Shown here piece by piece: positions 12,001 through 25,900 of a stretch of 64,000 bases of DNA. Under the pieces are notes generated by a model. That model did not search any database. It worked only from the letters and a program-made list of their open reading frames with translations, and was not told where the DNA came from. Numbering within the stretch: the first letter of the stretch is position 1; each line of letters starts with the position of its first letter. This DNA comes from Rhabdornis inornatus. Its lineage: Eukaryota; Chordata; Aves; Passeriformes; Rhabdornithidae. Both the position numbers and the translations under genes were made by a program. The DNA lies in contig VWZS01001987.1 of assembly GCA_013397075.1 (NCBI GenBank), forward strand, positions 62,001 to 126,000, written 5' to 3'.

Positions 12001-15000
12001 TTAGTATAATCCCTGTCACCTATAACATTGCGCTTAGGTCCCCTGACTTCCTCTGCTTTTATGACTTTCCCTTCCTTGAGACTGAATCAAATTAATTCCT
12101 GTTTTAATATGAGATAGCATCTGATTCATTAAGGCACTTCATCTGGGGATTTCCAGGCATGCTGCTCTAGCATTATGCAGATTGTTTTGATGTCCAGCTC
12201 GGGACAGAATCAAGAGCTGCCCCTGCTAATGGTGGGCTGGAGGCTGCTGTTGCTGCTACTGGTTATTTGATGTGTTTCACCATCTACATGAAGAAGTCTA
12301 AAATGCCCAGTCTTTAGAGCCTGCAAGCTGGGCTGCTGTGTAAAGCCCATAGCTGGGGATCTGGGATTCCTCACCCACGGATTGTCAAGGACTCTAGAGA
12401 AGGTCATACATCTTCTTTCTAACTGTTGGATTGGCTGCTTATTTTAATGCCTGTGTTCATTTTGAATGCATACTAGACTTGTTCAAACCTCTAATCACAG
12501 ATTATCTGGCTTGTCTTATTAAGATTTACCTATATATGTGTGTACATTATTTCTTCCACATTTTCCTAACTTGTTATTTTAATGGTCTGGGTAAATGCAG
12601 TATCTGCATTTAATTTTAATATTTATTTTAAATTTTTAAAATATTTTCTTTGCATCCTGTGATTTTTTTTCTTTTACTTCCTTAACCAAGATATGTTATG
12701 TGGCCTATTAAATTTGTTTTGTTCATTCTTCTTTTTGTGCTTGGTTTTTACATCTGTTACACTCACTTGTGATTTCTGTCCATGGTTTGAATTCAGCACA
12801 TTGATATCTGCTGTATATGTGTGGTTGTCAGTATTCATTATCTGCTGTATCACTGTATCTTCCTGTTTAAAACAGCTAAAGAAATGTATTCTTTTTTTCT
12901 AGCTATATTACATACTTTGCAAAATCTTTGAGGAATATTGCTGCAGTTTGCTTTTTTCCATGTATCAACTTAGCTTCCTAGTTGCATGTATTTCTGAAGT
13001 GCTACATTGCAGTAGTTTGTGATCATGAATAATTGAAGCCCAAAGGTTAAAACAGGGTGGTTGCACGAGTTTAGGAACGAGGGACCCTGTGGATATTGTC
13101 TGAGCTCTGTGAAAAAAGCACTCTTTGATTGTAAGATAGGAGCTGGTACAAGAGCCAGATGCTGTTAGAGCAGCTTAAAGTTGAGCATAAATTTGTGCAA
13201 GGCTGGGAATATATTTGCTAAATTGAAATGTGTATAGCTTTATCCAGATAAAGGTAAATAATTACTACCGCCCAACTGAGGACATTTTATTTGATCTGTT
13301 AATTAACACTTACGTGAAAAAAAAGTTAGAGAGCACTCAGCAGAAGACTCTCTTAATTTTGCTGTTTGTTTTGAGTTCACTGTGTCCCAGCCAGTTGACT
13401 TGGATACCTTGTCATAATCTTGCTCTGCTGTAAAGCATAGTTGGTCTTCTGAAAGCATAAACTAAGTTTAGCGTTGTCCTTATAACTTTATCTGCATCTC
13501 CCACCATCAGGTCATGCTCTGCTAGTTCTCAGGAACTGAGAACTGTTCTCAGGAGACAAAACTCTTGTAACTGAAGGCTGCTTGAGTGCAGGCTTGTTGG
13601 TAGAAATGTCCATGCCAGCTAAAGTGCTTACTCCTCTTAGGAGGGTGTTCTGGTTTTCCTGTGTGAAAGTATGTGTTATTCCTCAGAGTCAACTGTGTGC
13701 TTAGGCTTATTAAAAAAAAAAAAGTCTGCAGAATGCTGGGTCTGATGAGATTCTGGCTTAAATATGAAAGCCACATGTCCTGGACAGATGAGGTCCATTG
13801 GGCCCTGTGCAGCTCAGTCTTAAGAGGCAAGACTTGGTACTGACACCAGAAGTCCTTGTCTGCAGAGTGGTGGACCAGCACATATTATCAAGCCTTGAAG
13901 GTGGAGAAACTAAACTGGTATGCTCTAGTGCAAGAGGCCATGGAAGAGCTCTTCAGGTCGGGAAAGATTCCCTGCCCTCCCTTGAAGGCTCTGTGGAAGG
14001 GCTTGAGGCAGGCCTTGTTAATCTGCTTTGTAGATCCATGATTTCTATTCCCCTCTTCTGTCCAGGCGACAAGTTAATTTTGAGAATTACTTCTAGTTAC
14101 ATTTATTTTGTATGTACTGTATTGTATGAAGGGAATTGTTAAGGTGAGTCTCTGTACTTTTCCCTAAAAAGGAGCACGCCAAAAGAATATGGGAAAATCA
14201 TGCTGAACATTGGGTAATAGCATTTGAAACAGAGCTTGATGTAATCCTCAAACATTGCAGAGTTGTGTGTTTCCAAGACAATTTCTTTTCTAGGACATGT
14301 GTACATCAATTAGTATGTACTGCTATCAGGTTGGATATTTTAATTGGTCATCTCATCACTTTTTGGAAGCTGGCTTTACTTCAGGAAGTTAATAAGACCT
14401 TAAGGTAAAGTAGTCTTCAGAATGAGATGGTGATCTGTCTTGATAAATTCGTCATTGGATCCACTGGATGAATCTAGTAATGGGGATATAAAGACTTCAG
14501 AAATAGTGTCCAGCTTGCTGGAGGAGGAACTTTCTCTTTTGCACAGCGAAGTGTTGTAGTGTTTTGCCCATTCATGGCATCCTTAAAGGGGAGCTTCTTA
14601 AGCTCATGTTGTGTGCTATTCTGAGGTTAAACAACACGAGTAAGCAAGCCTGTTTGCTTGTTTGTGGGATTGTTTTTGTTGGTTTGGGGCTTTTTGTGTC
14701 TTGGGGGATTTTTGTTGTTGTGTTGGTTTTGGTTATTTTCTGAGTCCTTGTGTGTTTTTACCTTGTTATGGAATAGGAATAAATATCTCTTAGCTAAAGT
14801 TTCACTACTGGTGTCAACTTGCCTTTGGATTGTCAAGAAAAGTAGTGCGATCAGTTTTCTTTTCCATGTTGTTCCCGTCCTGATAGCGCAGTTCCACAAG
14901 AATTTAACATAGAGCTGATGTGATCCTGTCTTTCCAGTGCTGGGTGTTGCCTTTTGTCCTTGTGCCTGTGCTGCTGCTGGGGAGATGTCAGGGGGTGCCT

Positions 15001-18000
15001 GTGCTCGGGGAACTGAAGGTGACTCTGGCAGCCGAGTTGCAAGGGTGTGTCTGGCTCGGCAGCCTGTGCTGCCCCAGCAGTAGTGGGATTGTCGCTGTGT
15101 GTGTGTGGGCATCCGAGCAAAGTGTTGGATCAGCTTCAGCAGCCGTCTGTCACATGGGGACTCTATCCAGAGTTGTCATAGGTATGCAGTGGATAAGGAA
15201 AATATGCCCATTTCATAAACTTTGAGAGGAAGAATGAGTTGCAATTCAGAGCCTGGTCCCAATTAGCTGCTGTATCTTTTCCTTCTGTAGGGGAACCTCA
15301 GCTGGCCCAGAAAAGTGGTTGTTTGATCCTAAGTGTCAGACATGCTTTACACTCTAATCTGGTTGCTCTTTTGTGAGTAAACCTTGCCTCCTGCTGCTGT
15401 TCTCTTGTCTGGAGGCAAGCCTCAGGTTTGAGGATTGCAGTCTCTAGACTGTAGAAGCAGCCCTTTCCCCTCAGTTTTGAAGTTCGATATTAAAGCATTT
15501 TGTGCTTCTTAGGCCCTGCAAATGGTTGAGAAGCTCCATGTGCTTGACATGATCCTGAACTGTAAGTTGTTTCACATCTCCCTTCTTCTGCCTTTCATCA
15601 GGCCAATCAAAAAATGACCTGGCTGCATAATTTATAATTGCAATAAAAACTCCTGCCAGTTTCCTTTGCCAGAAGTTTTGCTTTCTGGGTGTGTTCTTGT
15701 TCTTGTTGGGTTGGTTCAACTAACAACCAACATTTGCATTTAGTTTTCTTTCTGTTTCACAGAGGATTTTTGAGCGAACTGCGATCACTGTGGCATTCAG
15801 AATTGGTAGTGCCCTGCAGCTGCCTATGCCTCCAAGTGCTGGCAGGATGTCCTGGGAGAGATTGGAATGCTTACTGGGAGCTCTGGCAGATCAGACGAAG
15901 ATCAGATTTGAAGATGTCATGAAATAAGTCAAAAAAGACTGGCGAGGTTAAACTGTTCACCTCCTGTGGAAAGAGCAATGGCTGTCAAGAAATGTTGGAA
16001 GAACTCTTGTCTGTGAAGGGCTGTATTTAGATGTGTACAGGAGGCTACAGAAATAGTCTGGTTCCTTCCTTCGCTCTCCCACAAGCGCTTTCCTTCAAAA
16101 AAATATTTTGTGTTAGGTTTCATGGTTGAGGGACATTTGACATTTTATTTTGACAAAATAGGAAATGTTTTACTCTTTTGCTTAATAGGGCTGACGGTAG
16201 TTTCTAGTAGTGTACCAAATGACAAAAATGAGTAAACAAGAGGATTTTAGAAATACTTTCCTTTTTTTCCCCCCTCATGTTGGTTCCACCTGTGGTTTAC
16301 TGCAGCAGGTTTTAGCTGGCTTGTCTCAGTTTTAATGGGGCTACAGGGAGGGTTCATTTTGTTGTAGCAATTAATGGAGGCGATATGGGCTGGCTGTCCT
16401 GAATTAGCGTTGGAAAATCTTGTTTGTGTGTTTGGGATGAGTCAGGAAGGAAAGTGCCAGGTTGAAATAACTGTGCCAATTCTGAGTGAAATGGAACAAA
16501 GGCAGGAAGGTCCTGTTCTGCAGCACCTGCACGCCTGGCCAGGCTGAGAGCTTCAGGCCCAGGGAGAGGAGAAAACATGTTAGCTGAGTTCAGGTTACAT
16601 TTCATGCTATGGTGGTATTTGTTTTTCTGAAATGCTTTGGGTGTCATCTTGGGGGTGGACCAGCACATTTTAAAGTTTTTTTTATTCATCAAATGAAAAG
16701 GATCTGTAATTCCATGTGATGATGAACTCCACCCTTTCATATGACATTACTGCAGAGTTTAAAAAAGGGGAATGTGCATACTATATCATACACAGGATTA
16801 GTACAGGTTGGTGTAACCATATGAAAATTAGAATTATTCTAAAGATCCTTTAGTATGAACTTCTAAAGCTCATATTAGCTATGTCTAGTTCTGAACTGGT
16901 AGATCATGGGATGTTTTCTTTCCTAGATTGCTTCAAGTACAGAGCTGTAAACATTGTGTCCTTTGTAGCTTGAGATGGGAAAACCAATTCTTTCTCAAAG
17001 TTGGCAAACTTATTTCTGTATGTCTCACATAGATCTGCATATGTTTAGCACTTAAACAACAAAACCCCAAAAAAACCCAAAAAAGCCAGCAAAACTTTGA
17101 TGGAGCTTAGATCCCGTAGTAAAGAGCACAGATTGATTTACTCAATGCTCAGCATAAGTTTACCTGTCACCTGTATATGTCTACTTTTAGAGAGGGAACA
17201 CTATTTGTCTGTTGGCATTGGGGATTTTACTTCTTGTAGTAGAAATGTTTTCCTGTTACCATTGAAGTTGTCTTTGTGAGATACGTAATATTACAGCTGG
17301 GGAGAAAAGGAAAGAGATGCAAAAATAAAACAAGGAAATTACTTTGTTTATTATCTCTCGGTGCTGTACATTTTGGCATTTTTTAAGAAGTTTTATAAAA
17401 TGCTTTTCAGAGTTGCAGCATCAGTTAGTTAAGTGCTTGTGTATGATTGGCTCAGGCCAGCTTTATTCAAATTGTTGTAACTTACAGCTGATAGATTCAA
17501 GCTATTCTAAAAGATCATGTTTTTACATATTATGTAAGTGATCTGAAGAGAAGGATGCACATGCACGTGTTCGACTGTTTTCTTCTTGCACTTTTGGAAA
17601 GTGTGTATGAGCAGGCACGTGAGATGAGTACATTCCACATTTTGTCACAGTTTTGTCTGATTCTTTTCTTTGTCAGCCATGCACTAATCTTGGTATCTGA
17701 TTTAAAAACTCTAAATACTTCTTTCCTCACTCTGTTGTTGCTTTGGTTTTTCTGAGCTTGGTCCTGCATATTATCCCCTCTTTCAGTGGGGAAGGTTGAT
17801 TGCTTTGCATTTTGGTGGTTTTTTTAATAGCAGAGTATTCACATTCAAAATCTAGTATGCGTTTAATTGCTGTTAAGAAATCATGAAAAAAAATCATGTA
17901 TACATACATTCAGTCTTTTAAATTGCCCCTTCCAAAGCACTTCTTCACATGTCTGAGAGGAAAAATTAGGTAGTGCTCTATTAGAGCAGAGGTGCTTTAG

Positions 18001-18401
18001 GAATTGTAGTATGATGTGATAGATAAGTATGGCAGGAGTAAGGTGTGGTTTTGTGAAGGTGTGATGTTTACCCGAAAGAGGAGAGAATCCCCTTCTTCTG
18101 CCCCTAACTGGGGGATCAGGTACTATAATTATGTGCAGTTAGCATCATACCTGTACCACCTGGATGCTCTTGACACCTGATGCAGAACAAGCTCATCCGA
18201 ACATCTCTGATGGTTTCTACTTTGAGGTTTACCAAGAGCTTTCAAAAAATCGGCCTCTTTCAGTTTAGTTTGATTGTTGCTTTAGCAAAAAATCTTGCTT
18301 GAGGTGGCTTGCTAGAAGCTCCTAGGTCCTAAGGAATAGTGACCGATAGCAGCTGGATGTCCATGACAGTATTTCCTATCTCTGTCCCCTTTCTTTCCAC
18401 G

Positions 18402-18543
18402 GCATTGTATTTTACGAAACATCTAATTTTATGTGTTTATTTCTAGAGACTTTATTTTATACTCACATAAACTGAGTATGTCAAGAGTCATGTTTGTGGT
18501 GTACTAGTGAAGGAATGTTTCCCACTACATTATACATATATTA
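18402..18543 (+). repeat. Diverged repeat, copy A
   Basis: Aligns by eye over about 140 bp with 19601-19743 in the same orientation. The best-conserved part is around TATTTCTAGAGAC and the following block, which has AGTATGT or AATATGT, then GTGTAC-like and AATGTTTCCC-like or AGTGTTTCCC-like words in the same order. The family is not recognised. It could be an old local duplication or two copies of an interspersed repeat. Confidence 0.65.
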
Positions 18544-19600
18544 AGAGCAAACCTGTTGCAGATCAGAGCTATTTAGAAGATGGTCTTCTCAAGCGTTCAG
18601 ATTCCCTCTGTCTGGGCTAAGTATTTTGGAAAATATTTGCATATTTGCAAAATATGACAGCTGTTACAAATGCTCATGTGTATGGCACATGCTTGGAAAT
18701 GGTAGGAGTTATGAATATAAAAATTGTCTGCAAGATACTTATGTCCAGAACAGGATAGAAAATACTGAAAGAGAAAAGTGTGATGATTTGCGTTTTCTAG
18801 AACTGCATGTGCAGACTTTGCTTCCATGGGCTGACACTACCAAAGAATTTGCCTTGTGATAAATCAAAATGGGGAAAATTCAGGACTAAGAGGTTTGTTT
18901 AATCAAGTGAGGTGTGTTTGTGGACAGATTGAATTGTGGAAATTACCCTCTTACTCTGAAGGACTATACAGGCCTTCAGTGTTGTTCGATTGAGAAAGGC
19001 TGTGTGGATTGGTGACTGGATGGGTTTGGGGGAATTTTTAAGACTAAGCTGTAGAAGCAGCTAATATAGGTGATGTTGTAAGTTTGATTACAGTGTATAA
19101 TCGCTGAGAGTACTACTCCAGTGGCTAGTAAGTGGCTGAAGGATGCTGAATATGTAAAGTAGTGAAACCCACACATTGTACCTACTTGTTGGAGTTAGTT
19201 CTTCTGCACTTTCTTAAAGGTGATGTGTCTGGCCATCGGGTCATCTTGCTTTGGCAAAGTTACCCTGGGTAAACAAAGAAAATTATAACTTTGAGAAGCA
19301 ATGGGTCAGGTTAACTCTCTTGTGGTCTTACTGCCCTTGGCTTTCTGTAACAACCCTGGTGGAACATGTCACAAACAGACCTAGTATAGAGCAATAAGTG
19401 TTAATCGAGCTCTCTTCTGTTGCAATTTAAAATAGAATGCTAGAAATACTTTTTTTGAGATTCCTGAAAAGGTGGATTTTTTTTGCATGAGTTATTTTCT
19501 TATCTTAAAATACTTGATTAATGTGCAAAATACCTAAATGCTCTAATAAACTGTTTCAGCTCAAACTTCTTACTGCTTCACCCTATTTTTGTTTAAAATT

Positions 19601-19743
19601 GCATTTTATTTTAAGAAACATTAATTGTATGTGTCTATTTCTAGAGACATAATTTTACACTGATATAAATCGAATATGTTGAGTCGTGTTTATGATGTAC
19701 AAGTAAGGTAGTGTTTCCCCCTCCATTATTTTCTATATATTTA
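19601..19743 (+). repeat. Diverged repeat, copy B
   Basis: Second member of the pair, about 1.2 kb downstream of copy A. It shares the TATTTCTAGAGACA-like core at about 19638 and an overall collinear match with scattered substitutions and small indels. Confidence 0.65.
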
Positions 19744-22725
19744 TAAAAATCAGCATATCTAGTGAAATAACAGAATCTCTTATTAAAAGAATAAGAGTGT
19801 GGTAAATGCAGCTTGTTGGCTTGTTGGTATTGTTTTTGGATGACGGTGAACTTCAAGGAGAGTGTTGGTTTTTACAGCCCCCTTGTTTCCATCCCCCTGA
19901 AAAATTTCTCAGAATTTAGAGATTGTTCTACTGAAATGGCATTTTAAATAGCCACATAGTAGCTGATGCATAATGAATGAATGTATTGTAATGGACCAGA
20001 AGGATCTGAAAACTATGTAGCCTGGTCTCCTAGACAGTGTGGATGTTGCATACGTCTGTGGAATTCAGCTTTAGTATTCTTTGGAAATAATCTCTGAGAT
20101 ACTGGTATTTGACCTTAATTTTTATTTTTTTTTCAACTTCTTAATCTTTTGTTGCAATTTCACTGAATGTTGATTTCTAGAACTTGATAAGTTTCTACTT
20201 TAAATTCCTCTTTACCTTCGAACAACAGCAAGCTGTTTATGTGCAGAAAAGAGGCCTATTGCAAGAATAATTTGAATTTCATTCAGTGCTGTTCAAATTC
20301 AGAAATTGTATTTATTTATTTATGTGTGGCTCACAAACTAGGAAATTTGACCTTCTTTATGCATGATTTCTGTCATCCTTGGGCATAGCTGGAGAGAATG
20401 GTTGGTTGACTCTGTAGAGAATCTGTTTTGAGAAGGAATAATTAGGAACCATCCAGTGGTTTAGTTTTTCTGTTGCAAAAAGTCCAAAATCCAGGATGAT
20501 CATGACCTTGAACCTTGTTACTTTTTTTCCTCTTCACGTTTGGTATTGTTATATTGTAATTTTAATTAAATAATGCTTTTCCTCCTCAATCTGCATTAAA
20601 ATGCTCTATCCTGTGGAGGCATCTTCCTCTTTGCCCATGGAACTGGTTGAGTCTATCCAACTGTTTCTTGAAGAGATCTCTTCAGGTATCTGCTGGAAGT
20701 AGCCTAATCCTGTGAAGCATATGAAATTGGCAACTGATATTAGGATTGCTAATGCTTCTGGTGGGCACTGTATTTCCTGTAGTGAAGATCTAATTCAGTG
20801 AGTAAAAGAGGCTCAAAGACTTCTAAAACTTGTTTGTGTAGCACAGTGCTGTAGCCCTGGATGATGTTCTATGTACAGCTGAAGTATTCATTGTTAGCAC
20901 CATACAGATACTGATTTTGCAGGGTGTATTTTTACGGGAGACTTTTCTTTGGGCTGTGGTTTATCACATGTAGGACTGGTGTCCAATGCTGAAGGAATGT
21001 TTCAAAGCCTTTTTTGCCTGGAGCTGCCTTTCTGATCTTCTCTTTCAAAGTCCACAGAAAAGATTTTAATGGTGTGCTTCTAAAGACTAAATACTATTAC
21101 TAGCGTGTTATTTCACAACTGAATAAGTTTGTCTGATATACAGAATCTAAACATGCCTGGCTTGCTTGGTTCTCCAGTAATTTGGAAAACAGTTTAGCAG
21201 TGGGAGTACAGTAGTATTTTGCAGAAGGACTCCTGCAATGAAAAGACAAACAAAATTATATTTAGGGCTGTTCTCTTGGCTATAGTGAATAATTAATATG
21301 CTGGAGGTGATGTAAGCAGGGTTGTGCTACATTTGGGAAGAACATTCTGGTTGTGGTATACTCCTTGTTTTTTCCGGTTGTGTTGCAGCTGTTTGCTGCT
21401 TTACCCAATTCCACTACTGCTTATGTCCTGAAATAATCTTGCCTGGTTCAGTGGGACTGCCTGTAAGACTGAGTGTTTACAGAAGGGGATTGATTTCAGT
21501 CTCCAGCAAATGCACACTGAAGCTGGAAGTACTGCTTTAAATTCTGGTTGTGTGTGAAAATAATTCCATAAAGAATGATGGATGAGATCAGCACAGCCCA
21601 GCATTAGGTTGGGTATTGGGAGAAGCAGTAAAACCTCAGACTCTGCTTTCAGCTTAAGGTCAAGGATCTAGGAACAGCTCGTTAGTGCTCCGTACAATGA
21701 TATCCACTTTTTAATTGAGGCAACCAGTAATGGGAAAATATTCAGGTGTCTGTTTGTGCTTTATGCTTAGCTGGGAGTAAGCATGCCTTTGTGCTACAAA
21801 TCTAAAAACTGCTCTGGGAAGACACTCTTTCCATCTCCAGTATTTGCCAGTCTTCAAAGTCTGTAACTTAAAAGATTAGAAGCTAAATTTTACCTGTTAA
21901 ACATTTGTACCCATCTGCCACTCTTAGAAAGTATTTGAGATACTGAAACACTTAGCACTCCTTTGACATTTTTCTTTACTTTGGTTTCTCCTTGGAGCAG
22001 TTCCAAGCCCCATCTGTAACTTGCCCCTTATATACTTGGAAGTTAGAGTACAGAAGCACTGCAGATTTCAGTGACTAACATTTAATGTGGGATGATGTGT
22101 TGGCATGCATTAAAAATAACTTCCTTTTAGTTCTTCAGACTTTTGAGATTTAAAATATTTTATGCAATCTCATGGAGTTTTAAAGAATAGTTATTTTAAA
22201 ATAAAGATGTAGATAGTTTGCTACTTGAATGAGAACTTAAAGATGCAAACATGTTTGGGGAACAAAGCTTACTTGAAAAAAAAACATAATGTCATTTGAC
22301 TGAAGAAAGTTAACAAAAATTAGAGTGAAACCTTGTTTCCCAATATGCCAAGGTATAAGTATATTTTCTAGAGTGTATTTTTAAAAGACTAACTTTGATT
22401 ATGATTAGACAAATTTATCTGCAACATAGTGTTATACTGTGGGGTTTGGCATGTTTACAAAAGTCTGTAATGGTTTGTAGATTACTGCCTAGGTATCTAG
22501 TTTGCTTTTGGAGCTAGTAAAGTCCTTCTGCAGACTTTTTCATGAGACATGCATCAAACTCCACTCAAAGGCAGCATTTTCTCCTTAGGCTGCCATCCAG
22601 AGTTATCAGTTATATTGTGAAAATTAAATAGATTACTCCCTTTACATCTTTTTATGCTTGTGGTCTATTCCTTTGCAGTTGTCTAAAATCCAAGTAGCTA
22701 AAATCCTGACTATTTTGTCTTGCAG

Positions 22726-22929
22726 CACACCTCTGTGGATGGATACACTGAACCACACATCCAGCCTATCAAGTCAAGTAGCAGACAAAACATCCCTCGA
22801 TGTAGGAACTCCATCACATCCACAAGTGAAGAGCATCCTCACATTGGAAATTATCGCTTACTGAAAACAATAGGAAAAGGAAATTTTGCCAAAGTGAAGC
22901 TGGCAAGGCATGTGCTTACCGGTAGAGAG
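22726..22929 (+). CDS. MARK1: MARK1 exon 2
   Basis: 204 nt, phase 0 at both ends, residues 18-85. Begins HTSVDGYTEPHIQ after a TTGCAG acceptor and ends GRE before GTAAGC. Holds the basic N-terminal leader and the start of the kinase domain (GNYRL, IGKGNFAKV). Confidence 0.96.
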
Positions 22930-25900
22930 GTAAGCCTTGAAAAAAAAAGGCTGACAGTCTGATTTGTTTTCTTTGCTTATCTTTATAATAAGTATTTCTT
23001 CTAGAGGCTTTTTCAGGATATAGAAGTTATCTGACATGCCTGAGTTTTCACCTAACCACCCACCTTGCCCCCTTTTTACAATGTAGCTTCTTGGTGAAAG
23101 GACCAAAATGTTTGTTGTGCATCAAATAGTATTTTGGGGCTGGGAAGGTGTCTGTTCATCCCCAAAAATTTCTAAAACTGAAGAGAAATGTATTGATAGG
23201 CAGATTTCATTGATATTGGTGATCCATTAATAGATAAATCTTGTGTTTGGAGGGCCTGGACAGGATAACAGTGGATGAGATAATGTTGTTCAGTCCAAAC
23301 ACAGACAGAAGTATAGAACTTATTCCTTGGTGGCAAAGTTCCAAGCTCCTGCTGGTAAATCTTAATAGGTTAGAGAATTTTGCTTGATGAAATGTATAGA
23401 AGTAGACACACATGCATATTTTAGAGGTGCATCTATGCTCTTGCTCGCAGAGCTGCAATATATTTTTGTTCAAACCTTCTTCTGAGTTTAGTAATTCATA
23501 GTTATTTCTTTTCCCAAGGTTGCTGTGAAAATAATAGATAAAACCCAGCTAAATCCTACTAGCCTGCAAAAGGTAAGAATAGACCATAACATCTGAAATT
23601 CTGTAAACAGTTGAACCATGATCCTTTATTTACTTGACAAAAATGCTTGATCCCCTTATCTAGCTAAACATTTTTGTGTGTGACCTTGGGAGAGTGTGGT
23701 CTCCGTGCTATAATGTGCACATGCATTTGTCTAAGGGCAGTGAGTCCACGTGGTTCCTATCTTAGCTTTGTTGTTTTGCTCTTCCTTCCTCGTCTAGCTT
23801 ACCTCTTTGCCAACAGTAACATTTCTTTCCAATTAGGTATACAAACAGTTTGCCTACATGCTAAACCAAGTTTTAATGCTGTAAAGGATGGTATTTTTCT
23901 TGGATTTTTCCTAAGGTAGTAATTGTTTTTTCTGGACTTAAGAGTACCAACTTCTATTGCTTTAATGGGTTTTTCTACATTTATCTTTATACTCTTTCAA
24001 CTTTAATAAAATATTTGCTGAACTCAGGGGACCTGTGGCAATTACTTTTTGTGCACAGAATTGACAAAATGAGTGAATATAATCAAAACAGTGTTGTTTA
24101 TGCCTGCAGATAGAAATTCAGAAGTCTTTCATAGTCACTGTGATAAGGGTTTTATCAAGACCCTGGGGATTTTTGTTTGGTTTGGATTTTTATTGTTTAA
24201 CTCTGAGTATATTTTGTGGTGGCTGAAGCACAGAAATGTTGTATTGTCCTACTGGAGGATGCCCGTTATAAAAATTTGGGGTATTTTTTGTTTACAAATA
24301 CTAGACTGCTGCTGTCTGTAGATGTAGAAATGAGAGAAAGAGACTAGGGCTTATTGCTATTCTTTTATCTCTGGGTGCTGTTACAATTTATTTTACTGTG
24401 TAACTTTGGTTATGGGGAGGTATAAACAGCTTTGCTTTAATTTCTTTTTTTCTTTTATCTCTTTTTTATTTTATTTGCTTTAATGTCTCCTTTGTACTTG
24501 AGTGTGAGTTCTACTGGATTTTTTTTTTTATTTCAACCTGCTGTGCAGTCCATGCAGAAGCTTTGCTGTTGAGTCCTATATCCTATAAATCTCCTTGCTA
24601 ATATTTGAGCTAGCGAAGGGGGGCCCACAGAGGCAGCGTGTGACAGGGAAATCTGTGCTGCTCATGTAGCTTCTTTCCTACCTAGCTTGGTGTTCACACT
24701 TGAAGAGCTGGATTTGTCTCATTGTTGAGCAATGAAAAGCTAAAATATGTTAAAACTTTCTGGAAAACTAAGCAAGAAAAACTCAGATTTGGGACACTAG
24801 TTTTAATGTTATGTTGTATTTCATAGAAAAATACTCTAACAATTCAATAAACCATTTCAAGTATAAATATGTTTCATAGCATACAGAAGATGCTGTCACA
24901 CTGCACAACTAGTACATAAAATACTCATGCAATAGGACATTGCTGCTGTTATTTAGGTTTGTTTTGAGTGGGAAGCTGGCAACAAGAGGAACAGTGTTGG
25001 GCCCTGTTAGAAGCAGCTGATAGTAGAACTGAGGCTAGACTTAAATTTTATGATTTAACTGCAATTTCATTCTTCAGTAACTTCTAAATATATTGATCCC
25101 ATGCATCTTCTGCTCACACTGAAAAATGGGGTAATTTGTTGGTATCACGTTTTCACTTATAAAATACTGATTATGGTTTTCAGAAAAAATTATCTTTGTT
25201 TTGAAGCTTTATAAGTCTTCAGGTGTGACTGAGTGAATGAATATTAGTTGCCTGAAAACTCTGAAGTAAACATAAGCACAATTTTTGCACAATCACTGAA
25301 GCAACTGTAAGTGCAAAGCAAATAAGGGTGAGAGGGTGGTTCATTAGCATGCTTAAGATAATTTCTGTTAGTATTTTTATGGGTCATTTGTGAATTGTTA
25401 GTAAAATAATAAAAATTCTTGTTCTATTAAATCAGTCACTCTTTTTTTTTTTCTTTTTGCACTGAACTATTACATTTTGTTTGTGATTTCTCCTTGTACT
25501 ATTTAGTATCACTGCAATGTGAAGTTTTATAATTTTGTCGTCAGGCTTATAGTGTACAAAGGGCTGTTAAGTGGTTGAGTTTTTTTCTTCAGGAGGCAGT
25601 GCTGGGAATGGGAAGCAGTGATAGTAGTATTGTGTTGATAGGAACACTTACCTAATGAAGGTTTATAGAGGGCACTGGAGTACGTTACTGGCACAAAAAT
25701 ACCACTCCTGAGCCTGAACCTATCTAAATTCTCATGGTTGAGAGGACTGTCTCTAGAACTTCAAAGCTGAAATTGTATGAAGTCCAGCAAAACTTGTAGA
25801 CTTTCAATCACTACTGATTATTATTAATCAAACAAGACAAATTTTTTGTTATCTTGGGTGTGGGGTCATTCACAAAACCATCCCCTTTCCATTCACCAAA

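Larger units (their letters stand above)
831..22725 (+). other. MARK1: MARK1 intron 1 (5' boundary uncertain)
   Basis: About 21.9 kb of AT-rich sequence without convincing exons. Open frames here are short and show no recognisable family. Visible structure is limited to homopolymers (14 T at 4907-4920, 16 C at 3050-3065), a diverged repeat pair at 18402 and 19601, and patches of higher GC at about 13790-14060 and 14930-15120. It ends at a clear TTGCAG acceptor before exon 2. The 5' end is undefined because exon 1 was not found. Confidence 0.7.

Noticed and set aside
13524..13544. 9-bp inverted repeat AGTTCTCAG/CTGAGAACT
   Set aside because: Short enough to be expected by chance in 64 kb.
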